Below, piece after piece: positions 24,421 through 36,100 of a stretch of 64,000 bases of DNA. Below the pieces are notes generated by a model that did no database searches, had not been told where the DNA came from, and saw nothing but the letters and a program-made list of their open reading frames with translations. A program made the position numbers and the translations under genes. The stretch's first letter is position 1. Every line of letters starts with the position of its first letter. Location of the stretch: contig OY735237.1 in the NCBI GenBank assembly GCA_963457665.1, positions 3,677,322-3,741,321 on the forward strand, given 5' to 3'. Source of the DNA: Thysanoteuthis rhombus (Eukaryota > Mollusca > Cephalopoda > Oegopsida > Thysanoteuthidae).

Positions 24421-27400
24421 CCATTCTTGACAAACAGCAGTGAAGATACTTTCATAGTTTTTCTAATTTTCTTTTTTGTTCTCCTCAGTTAATTATGCAG
24501 AGAGAGAAAAAGTGGTTTGGGCTTCTCCTTGAATTACATTGTTGGAGGCAGCTGATCAATGTACAGCCACAACAGCAGGAAGAGGAGGAATTGACCAATG
24601 GCATGCCATACAATCTGACAGGTTCAATAATGCTTTAGCAACCCATTAGCAGGAACATAGGAAGCTTACAAGTAAACGCTTTCTAAATCATTTCAATAAA
24701 TCATTAGACTCGGCACTGAGATGGAGAAGGAGGAGGAGGTGGTGATGGTGGTATAATTTTGAGTCTAGTCGTTTCAGATGTGTGACTAGTGTTTTGATCA
24801 CACCCAGCGACAGGCCTGAAACGTAAATCAGTAGTCATCAATATTAAATGAATAGAGATACAAATAAGAAAGCATACTTTTTCAGTCGGGTTTTGGGAAG
24901 GAAACAACAAAAGGCTTAGCTGTTAAGAAATCAGTAATTAAAAAAAAAAAAAAAAACACTTTTTCTGGCAAAAGTAAGAAATTGCTTCATATAAAAATAG
25001 GTTGATGTGTTTGGTTGGATAGATTTAAAACTTAGAAAATTTTAAAAAAAGAACAAGTCTTTCAAGTTTAGTAGCAGGAGTTAGATGCAGTCATCGAAAG
25101 TGATTTATTCATTTGAATCTTTAGACTTCTATGCCAACTTTTTAGATCCTAAATCTCTTTCAATTATTCAAACCAACTGGTTATATTCAATAAAGGCATT
25201 TGGTTTTAGTTGGTACCCAATGGATCCCTACAGTAAAATTCCTAAGCAAGCTTTGTGCTTAGCAATCAATTTTAGAAAATTACATGGCCTGAAGTACATT
25301 TATTACTTCCAGAGATCTAGCCATGAAACTTACCAAATACACATTCTTTTGGAGCTATTAGTAAATCACTCATCTATATAATAAAAAAATTATCTTTCTG
25401 TTGATCTGTTTATGACTGTTAGTTAGCCGAAATGGTCCATTGTGGCTACATATCTTGTATTAAAATAAATGCACTCACTTGGAGAATGCATAAAAAATCG
25501 GGGTGATTTGCAACTTGATAATAATAGTGTGAGGTCTTTGTTTACCTCTATGATGAAGCCATTTCTCAAGGGAAATAACTGTTCAATGCTGATTGTAGAG
25601 TTTATTTAATTGCAAATGCATAAAATTATCAGAGGGGACCTTAAAATTTAATGTTAATTCTGCCTGTATCAAATTGAACAACTCTTCTCTCTACGGGTGA
25701 CAAAATAGGTCACAGGGTCATCTAGTTAAGAATGAACTTGACTCATCTTGAAAGCTAATTGTAAATAGCACCAAGTTAGCCATAAGTTGCATTGCAAGCA
25801 GCAGATGTGCATGATAAAATAAGAGATTTGTGAAGGGGGGTGTCAAATCATCTACAAGTGTTTCACGCACATATATGATTTGAGATTGCAGTTGAGCTTT
25901 CAACATTTATTTGCAATATTTTTTCACACTTCAGTTAACCTATTCAACGTGACTGAGCCAAAGATAAATAGCTCCGAATGCAAGTATTTCATGCTTCCTG
26001 TTGCTTCGCAAACCAAATTCCTTTAAAGCAGAGATATACATTTTGCTTCTTTTTACTTTTTTTAATTTTAATTTTTAATGAAGATTAATAAAATATATTT
26101 CAAGGGCTTAGAACTTTTTCAAAGTAAATGTCAAAAATAGCAGTGGGATAACAAGGATTGAGAAGGGTTAAAGCAATAAGCATGAACTTTAGGAATAAGA
26201 CAAAATTATGTAAGTAACATTATGGGCAAATTAAAGAGATAGTTTTTTCAACTTGTAAAAGCCAACAAAATTCTCAAGCCTTTCAATGAAATTAGAAAAA
26301 TTCAAAGTACACTTCCTTTGTAAATGCTCAAGTTTTGTTCCGCTGGTATTCAGGTTATCACCATCTGTGGTGAATCAACCAATTTTCTATTTCCTTTCGC
26401 GATGAAACTAATATCTTCATAAAAATTCTACCTCAACACACTTCTATGAATGATACTTGCCAGATCGTTAATTACTTACATAAAGGAAGTTGTTAAAAAC
26501 CTGAGAGAGTGGGGGGGGGGGAAAAAACTTCTAAAAATCAATTTCCATTTGGTATCTGATCTAACAATATTTTTTGTGGTGTTTTCCACAATGTAAAACA
26601 AATAATGACAAAAATTTATAATGTTTTCATTATTGGTAGGTATGACTAATCCATTCATGCATTCATGCTACAAACAGAAAAATGTAATGAAAATTGTCAT
26701 TTTTTAATGTTATCAGACATTATGTAAATCTATTAGCAGTTGGTTAGCTTTTTAAAAATACTGCTAAATCCCTTGAAAATTAAAAACAATTATAATGTGC
26801 CAGGAAGAGGACATATTTGAAGGTCAAAATATTAATACTTAATCGTTTCAAGTTGTCCTGTCTCCTTCCTTTTCTACTAAGATAATGTAGTTCATCTTGA
26901 TATGATTGTATGAAGTTTATGAGAGGAAATAACATTCTTCTCTGAAACTTCAAAGCCTGCACAGTTATTAGGAAAGAGGAATAAAAAGAAATGAATTATC
27001 AAAAGAGTGGAATCCAAAGGACTACAAAGTCAATAGGTAAGTAGAATACATGCAGAGGAAGTTGATGATAACCAATTTTTATGAGAGAAAATGATAGAAA
27101 CCAGTTTGAAGGCCATGGAGCAAGAACGGGCTCTATTCAAATAGCTCAGCAAGTAATATTGAATAGTAAAGTTATTAATATTATTTAGCATCATTTTTCA
27201 AATAATAGCTGCAATGTGCCTGTGAAAGCAAAAGACATTCAGCTGTCTATCTCATTTTTGAGTTTGTCAAGATAAGTTAATAGCTCAGGGTTCTGGCCAC
27301 ACTAGCGCCATATTTCTCATTTTGTGAATTTTTAATGAAGTAAAAACAATTTGAGACTTGGATGTATTATCCACTGAACAAAATAGGAGAGGTTGGTTGG

Positions 27401-29901
27401 GACTGCAGAATGAGCCAACAAAATATTAAGCAATAAGTGAAGAAGAAAGCAAAGGAATAGTGAGCAAGGTGAGCTATAGAGGTGCCACTTTCAGATTAGG
27501 GGGAAAAAAAAGCCGAAGAAATCGAGGAAGAAAGAGAGTGTTTGGGAAAAACTGAGTTCTGAAGACTTGATCAACTCCTAATTTCTTTTCAAAGACGCAG
27601 TCTAGTTATAGAGTGAATCAAATTCAATGAAAAACATCCCCTTCCGATTTACGAGTGAAAAACAAAAATTGTTGCCGAGAAGTGGATATCATGGAATTTA
27701 TAGAAAAGAAAACCCCAACCCTGATTATGGAATTGCTTGATGATAGGGGAAAATGAGGGTGAAGGAGATGATTAAGAAGAAAAAAGCAAGGTAACAAGAA
27801 AGAAATCTCAAGACAAACAAAAGGACTAAATTGTTCAGATAAAAAGGGGGCAGCTGGAAGGAAAGACAATTATTAAGAGAATCAAAACATACTTCTGACA
27901 TGCAACATTTATAAACGAGACAAATTTACAATTCTTGAAGGAAAACTCAAAGCTTTTCATTTTCATTGAATCTTTCAAGCCTAGATTGGGAAATGAGAAT
28001 AATCAAAACATTTTCAGTAACTATACATCTAGATGTGTATGAGAGTGAAAAAGATCACTAGAGAAGTGAGCATCATTGACACAGTAATAAAGTTAGGAGT
28101 AATGATATTAGAAGTAGTCTTCTTGAATCATCATGGCCACAATCACTGCTGGAACAAAAAACAGAGGCTACGTATTCCTCACTTATCATTTGTCTGTACA
28201 CCCAACTAAGTGCTCGGCGTCAAATTTTTTTTTGCATAGAGCCTTGAAAATTTATTTGTGTAGTCCAACCTCTTAAAAATACGATTTTCATTTTTTTAAA
28301 ATTTGTCTTCTTCACTTGTTTTTAGGAGACGCTTGATTTACAACAATCCTTCATGAAAGGTACACATATATTCCACCTGCACTGCCATGACGTAGCACTC
28401 TTTCTTTGTCCTACTGGTTCTGTTATAACCATTCCCTTGAAACTGACAACTCCACATTGGTTGGCGCCTTGGATCTCGTCAAGTCATGTATTGCTTTATG
28501 TAACCTAGTATCACTGTCTGAAGAGTCGGGATGGTTAAGTGGACTAGTAAAGTCTTAGGTGACCCAGAGGGGAGCCAATATCATCCCCAAAGGATGGAAG
28601 TTGATCGCAGGGGAGGAAAAGAGGGAGATAGATTGAAAGAAATTACCAAAAATGTGTGGTGGGGAATGGGGGAGAAACCCCAATATAGAGCATTGATAAG
28701 AAACCAATTATTATTTTGTTTTCTATCTTGCGGATTCATAGGAAAGATATTTCATAACATTGGTCTCACTTTCAGGTCAGTCCAAATTACAATGTCCTTT
28801 GTCATATACTTGGGGGAAGATGGGCTATTTAGAGTATTAGCTATCAGTTCACGGCAAGTTTTGAATTACTCATATCTTTCAGTCTGAAAACCCCCCACAA
28901 GAAGAAGAAAAGATTTAAAAAATAAACGTGGATGCAAACTAAGGGATCAATTTAGCATAAACTTACATTGTAGATTGGACCCACATCCACTGAAAAGTTT
29001 CCTTTTTTTTTTTTTTTTTTTTGATAAACAAAACTAATAAGGTTTTCCTAGACACAAGCAGTGAATATTCAAATTTTCAGCCCTTTAGCTCCATTGGTGT
29101 AGTATGTATACACAATACATACATAGCCAAGCAGAATAACTTGAAAACAGGCAAAACCCAAGTTGATATTTTCTAATTATAGTCAAGTCTACAAGATACT
29201 AAGGATAAAGATTGATAAAAGATAAAAGTATCCTCTTCTTACCCTCAAAGAAATGATTGAAAGGGGAGAATGAGTGAATCTGAGGGAGAAGAACCCAATA
29301 TGAAAAAATGCAATTGTTTATACATCTTACACAGAATGGATATCAACTTTACACCAACTTAAACAAAGGAATCCCGAAAATTAGTTCCAAGTTAAGTAGA
29401 GCAGAAAAAATAATTTTAGAGTTGAGCCTGAACTCTCTGGACACTCACCCCGACACCGTTTTGTTCTCATTCACTTCATGCCTAAGCAAAAGTAGAACCC
29501 ACTTGTCAGTTAACTTTGTTAGTTTTGGGAGTTCAAAGCCCTTTATAAAACAGTCATAGATGATGTCATAAGGATCTTGTGAATAAAAAAGTGCAGCCAA
29601 ATTCAATGTCAATAAAAAAAAATATTCTCAAGATGAAGACTTCTAGGTTACAAAGCTGATGATTTTAGCTTTTGTTCTTTTTAATAGTAAGGAAGATAAC
29701 CCAGGGTTGAAATCAGGTGGCAAGAAAAAAAAAAAAAAAAAAAAAAAAGGGATCACTGAATGAGAAAATGAAATTCAATTGAAAAAAGCATGTGTTTCAA
29801 GTCAAGCAAAACAGAGAAAGAAGAGGAGGAGGAAGGTGAAGAAAGCAGACTACATGAAAAAATTGACTTTTCAGGACAGCCAACAGCCTGAATCACTCAC
29901 A
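24421..29901. other. Downstream of CPSF6: no gene recognised
   Basis: Could be long 3' UTR of CPSF6 or intergenic. AT-rich with an A-run at 29725..29748, a T-run at 29001..29022 and a poly-G run at 26511..26521. The open frame at 28531..28887 begins inside a GC-richer patch (28500..28680) whose start, GTCGGGATGGTTAAGTGGAC, faintly resembles a tRNA-Leu/Ser head; I do not call a protein there. Confidence 0.6.
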
Positions 29902-29907
29902 TTTATT
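29902..29907 (-). promoter_or_regulatory. Candidate proximal poly(A) signal AATAAA for CPSF6
   Basis: AATAAA on the minus strand 63 nt after the stop, followed at once by a GT-rich run (TGTGAGTG...GGCTGTTGGCTGTCC) like a downstream element. I see no TGTA between stop and signal. A 3' UTR of under 100 nt would be short for this gene family, and another AATAAA (minus strand, 28256-28251) lies about 1.7 kb further on, so this may be only one of several sites. Confidence 0.35.
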
Positions 29908-29969
29908 TCCTTGGGTGGGTGGATGTTTTCTTCTTCCTTTCTTGTTCCTCCCATTCATTTTTTCTTTCT

Positions 29970-30171
29970 TCAGTGACGTCTGTACTCTCTTTCCCTTTCC
30001 CTATCTCGTTCACGGTCACGGTCCCTGTGGCGTTCTTCATGATATCGATCACGGTCACGGCTACGCTCCCTATACTCTCGGTCTCTGCTTCGAGAACGGT
30101 GCCTGCGACTGCTCTTCTCCCTGTCTCGATCTCTTTCACGTTCTCTTGATCGAGATCGTCTCGTACTGCTC
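29970..30171 (-). CDS. CPSF6: CPSF6 last coding exon: RS-like tail and stop
   Basis: 202 nt including TGA at 29972-29970; acceptor ttttttcag. Encodes [20 protein letters not shown] followed by a dense run of RS, RD and RE dipeptides and a REYRRH terminus (human REYRHR). In human CPSF6 this mixed-charge tail binds transportin-3 for nuclear import and drives nuclear speckle-type assembly. Length (66 residues) is close to the human tail. Confidence 0.96.
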
Positions 30172-33100
30172 CTGAAAAAAGTATACACCGACAAAACAGG
30201 TGAGAAGCATAGGAAAAAAAGGAAAAGGGAGCAAGGGAGTTAATGGAAAATTTAACCACTAAAGACTGAAAATGAGTGACATCTACTTGTATTTCGTTTT
30301 ACCAACAATGAAAATCTGAAGAATAGAACCATTTCTCATACAACTAATCTTAATACAATGACTATGCTTGAAGAGTAAAATGTTCTTTTTTTTCTCTGAT
30401 AGCTCAGCTATATCAACTCAATCACGCTGGGAGCATCTAAATCACTTCAATTTTGTACCATAAACAGTCGGCTAGAGAGTGATCAAATAGAAATTGGCTA
30501 CTCAGCAATTAAAAATATTGAAAGTTTTGTGAAAGTAATTTTTTATTCCAAAAAGATAGCAAGTTAGGCTGTAAATGATGTGCTGACACTTATAGATGTT
30601 GATTTTGACTGACAATCATAGCACCAAATATGCATGTACTACTGGTACTGCTGTTGTAAGTGACCCCAAGTTTGAATTTGATAGGGTCACATTTGGCCTC
30701 TGTGCTGACTATGACTATAAAAATACATGTTCAGGAAATGAGCTGCAGACAGATATCAAGACCGAATTATTGGAATAAATCTGGCTTGAGTGAAAATGAA
30801 CCTCCCGAATCAAGAGGGGAGCAAGGATGACAACAGTAATGACAGTCATGATGGGACATAATACAAAAGATGAAGGGGGGGGGGTGAAGCACACCCGTGT
30901 CCTCCAAAACCTATTCATACTGAATGGAGAGAGCAGTGAGAAGCACATGCAGTGACCAATTTCAATGGTGTCCCAGGCAAATGTGTAAAAATATGGGGAA
31001 TTAATGTAGGTTGAGTCAACTCTAGTCACCATTTTGAAAAATAATTAGGTTGTGACCAAAGAATTGACCAAGATTCTATCTACCCATATCGTCCATTGTA
31101 GAATTATCTTGAAATGCATTCATATTTACTTTTATATTGTAATAATCATTCAGTTTTCACATATCTATGCAAGTTTGAATTTGCCTGTCATTGGTAGTGG
31201 TGAACACTACAAAGTCTGCTCATCTGTTTGCGGTAACATTGGTGGCATAGTCTGGCCTTGGAATATAAGCAGGGATGAGTGACAACATGAATGAAATGTC
31301 TGAATATGGCTGCTATTTAGAATACATTATGAGGTCACATGACCAACATATCTGCATAATTTTGCCATAAATGAAATCCATATCCTATAACCTTCAATGT
31401 GATATATAGGTTCCCAGGAAAATGAGAAAAGTTATATAGATAAATCTTCTCACATAATGCCAGCGAGCTGCCAAGAAGAACAGAAAAAGCCCACACAATA
31501 TCAACATTCAATGAGAATTCTATCAAGTAAAGGATGATGAACTTTTGCAAATAAAACATTGACAAAAAATATAAGATACGTACTTAGAGCCATAAGACTT
31601 CTCTTCTATGCCATGGAGTGTATCTTGTAAGGAACTGATCAAGATTTTACAACGATCATCACCAGCAATCTTGGACTGCTTGATTAATGAGATAGCAGTG
31701 ACCAGGGTTTCAATTGCACTGGCAAAATCACCTGAAAAATCAACCAAAATTTTTTTTTCATTTTTTAATTGCAAGTTAGAAAACATCAAAAATATAGACT
31801 AATGTACTAATATGGATTCAGATGAAAAAGAGATTTCTATTCCTGACATAAAAGATGTAAACCATTCCTTTACACTGATTCTAAAAAAAAATTCTAGGTT
31901 AAAAAAAAAAGAAGGTAAATACTGTAAGCGGTCCTCTCATTTTCCTACCTGCACTGGCATCTTGGACAGCCCTGGAGATTGCACTACTGGATACTGTTTT
32001 GTTCCTTTGGAATATTTCCTCAAATTCTTGTTCACTAATGGCTGGTGAAGCAGATTCATGTCTACTAGGATGGAGGAAAGAGACAAAATTAATAATTCAT
32101 TTGCAGATATGATGACTCACAACCTTGGATTGAAAACGGTCATTAGCACGTAGAAGAGATTTATTGAATCACGGAGAAGCAATAAAAAGAATGTGATATC
32201 TTAAATACTTTCTACTTTGAAGAAAAGAAAACCTTACAGATATCATTTGATCACGACAACTTCTAAAAGCAATTTGCATAAGGAATATATCACTCGAAAA
32301 TTTTTCACATTTCAGTGTTGGTCATTACAGAAGGTGGGATGATCTAATCCAGTGATTCCCCAAGTGGGCACTATTGCCCTCTTTTGGCTACTGGATGGCA
32401 AGAGGCATTTGATGATAATGGGGCGTGGTGGAAGGGAAAAAGAATACAAATTGATACTTCTGATAAAATCGTATCAGGCCCGCCCTTTACATAAATTATT
32501 TTCATATTGATTGATCATGTGCTTTTAAATACTTTTCTACAATTATATCTTGGCTATAAAATAAATGCTTTAACTACAAAAAATTATCAAAATTCAATTT
32601 TTGATGTATCATCCATAACTGACTCATGTAATATTATCACTCAAAAGGGGCGGTATTCTGAAAAAGTTTGGGAATCATTGATCGAATCAATTTGTAGTAA
32701 AGGCAACCGTTTGAGTAGAAAACAGTTCCACTTCAGAGATATTTGAAATACTTCATTCTATGAAAATTATTTTCAATTAACTTTTTGAGTGTCAGTCTTC
32801 TTAAGATAATATAAAATTTTGTAGAGAGCAGAATCACATACAGACCATTTTAAATGTCTCATTCCCAACTACAGTTTCTTTTTTTTTTCGAACTGACAAA
32901 ATTGTCAAAAGATTGGTCAGGTAAACAGTAAAGTAAGTATATTTAGAAAGCATAACTACCAACCTTTCAGGGGGTCTGCCATAGGGGTCGTTTGGATAAG
33001 CTGCTGGGGGTGGTTGTCGCACATACATATCACCAGGCTGTGAATGGGGAGGCTGAAAAATTAGGCATATGATGACTGAAGGCCCCCAGTAGGCCACACA

Positions 33101-36100
33101 TACAAGCTCAAGATCAATACCGTATATGCTGGTATATAAGACAAACAACAGTGATTTGATTCTAGAAATAAACAACATATTTTCAAAGAAACTATGCCAA
33201 TATTACACTGTGTCCAATGCACTGGTATTATGACTAGAGGCTGATTATTGAAGCTCGATATGGACAGTCATGGGACTTGGATAATATGCAGTGAGCGGTA
33301 ATCCTCCAAATACCCTAGTAAACCATTTGGCTTATAGTCTGGCATATATGGTATTTTAAGAAATGAAATTAGAAAAGACAGATCACACACACATAGTAAT
33401 AAATACTACATACATGGTTTGTATGGAATTTAACATCCGGGTCCAAGAAAGGTAAGGTTTCAAACTGTCCAACAGGAATCTACAAAATGAAAATTCAACT
33501 CAATATAAGAGGAGAATTAAAATTTTGCATTCTATCCAATATTTTCAACTAAAAATGTTTCTCTATTTAAAAACTGCCCAAGACTTCTTTAATGTTTGCA
33601 TATTCCATCATAAATTGAATGTGTATACTAAATAGCAACTTATAGAGAAAAAGCAGCTTATGATAAACCTTATTGGAAATACTGAGGGGCTACAAACAAC
33701 GTAGGTGTCAGGATAGATATAAAGATGGAACTAAGCTGCACTGCACAATAACTTAGAGCTTCAAGTTAAATTGAATATATCAAAAAGTGAAGCATCATTT
33801 CTGTCTGTTCTGACAGAAAATCATGAAACTGGTGATTTTCATGCAGGAAAAAACAAACAAACTTTGTTTTTTATTTTTGGATTCAATAGAACATATTCTC
33901 ATAAGGTATATTAATATATCTATTAAAAATATCAGATGGCTAAGCAATAAGCCAGAGTTACAACACAAATTCAGCTGCTATTATGAATCTATGAATGTCC
34001 TCTTGTATAGATCTGCTTAGAGCAATTTGGCAGATGGCAGAAATGTAAAAGCCCAATGGAAATCTTTCAAACGTCTTTGGAGATGTTTAAAATAACAATT
34101 TTATTCTGTAGCAACATACTGAGACCATACTATTATAAATTAGCCTTATAATATCTATATCTAATATATATATAGACCGTAATCACCAGGTTTGTATGTT
34201 CGTTCACATTATGGTGAAGACACGAGTTTTACTCTTTCTCTTTTAAAGCCCAAGAAGAGAGGGAGACTTATAGGGCCACCAGCTAAAGTGTAACTGACTG
34301 CAGTAGCTGACACACAGACACAGTTTGGCAGGAAACAATCTTATCCTTTTCCTCTTTTTGAAATTGATTAATAAGGGAGAGAGTGAGGCTTATGAGACTG
34401 AAAATAGATTAAACTTATAGGATAATTCTATCTATAGATAACAGAAAAGAAAAAAAAAAATCATCACACCATTTTTGATGGGTACTATCCTAGTTCAGTA
34501 TTACCATAGTCATCTGACATTCAATAGTTTCAAAAAATCCTTGCTAACAAGATAAAAGAAAGGAGGAATCTTACCATTGGCCCTGTAGGTGGAGGTTGAC
34601 CATGTTGTGGAGTAAAGAAGGCAGGGTTGACATGAGGTGCTGGTGCTGGAGGGTGACCGGGTGGAGGGGCTGATACTGGAGGAGGCTGATGCAATGGAGG
34701 TCCACCTACATGACAAGGTACACCAGGAGAGAAAAAAATTTAAAAGAAGAAAGAAAGACACTTGCTTTTTTTACTTCAAAATATTTTGAAATATAATAAC
34801 AATAATAATAATAATATAGTCCCCACTGGACAAGAGTACTTGAAAACTGAAATAATCAATGTTGTAAAAAATAAGAGAAAAACAAAATGCAACATCTGTT
34901 TCAGGAGAGTAAGAGGAAAAATGAAACGTGTCAATAAAGTTACTAACAGAACATAGGACAGGAGCAACAATCAAAATGTATTTATTAATAGTATTCATAT
35001 AATTATGAAAATCTCCAAAGAAATTTTTCATTTTTATTCCATTTAAAACTTCCCAATATATCTATGTTCCAGGTATCATAGGATAATTGATTCCAAAGCC
35101 CAAGTGTTATATAGATGGAGCTTCTGCGTCCATGTGTCATGTTTATAAAGACAAGTTCTATGGTCAAATCATCTAAATCTCTGTAGTTAATCATAGCATG
35201 GAGTCCATATAGATTCATTGCACTAAAAATTTAGGGGATTTTTCATTTTCCCCCCTTCAAAACAAAAAGCAGTAAATAGTACAGATCAATATTGAGTTGA
35301 CATAAAAGTCATTCTACGGGCATTTCTGTTAACAAAAACTGAACCTGAACAAAACACACATTGTAAATGACTAAGATGATCAAAAGCAAAAGGGTGATGT
35401 AATGTTCATTTTTTCTTTTCCTAACATATACAAATCATGGACCCATTTCTTTGATAAATCATTTCTAATGGGGATTGGGAGAGAGAGAACACATTTTCGG
35501 AAAAAATGAATAATGAACAAATTAACCAATGAACCATTCAAGAGAGGAGTAATTTCAGTTCATGGTAATTTTTATTTTTGATCAAATCAAGAGAAAAAGT
35601 TTGTTAACCCAAACTAAGTTTTGACACAATTAAATGCAGTAGAAGCTTACTTACCAGTTCTGGGAATGACACCTGAAAGCAGAAAATATAATAAATATTA
35701 AAGAAGGAATTAGAGCAAAAATCTTCCATTTCTTTCTCTGATCTAACTCATTTTACACAAGAGATAAAGTGGTGATGACACATGCATGATGGGTCATGCA
35801 GAACTAATAACAAACAATAGTGGAATAAACAGGATTATTGATAATCAATTCATAAGTATCACCCCCCCCCCCCATACATAAAGAATAATGGTTATAAAGC
35901 CATTGTCCAAGCTGTTACAAAAGGTCTATTGCTGGACAAACTTGGTTACTGCAGGGGTGAAAAAAACTGAAAGATGTAGATTACTGTTTCAAGATGATTT
36001 TGCAAGTTCTATCAAATCCGTAACCATGTCTATACAATGAGAGCATATGGTTTTCTCCGCCCCACCCCATTAGGTATTTGTAAAATGTTATCTTTCGTCA

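Noticed and set aside
28531..28887. 118-codon plus-strand frame
   Set aside because: Starts in a GC-richer patch, possibly an old repeat, but no motif or neighbouring exon supports a gene.
29903..30259. 118-codon minus-strand frame and several plus-strand frames over the CPSF6 tail
   Set aside because: Shadows of the RS/RD/RE-repeat exon; the repetitive codons keep other frames open. The frame of 29970..30171 matches the CPSF6 tail.
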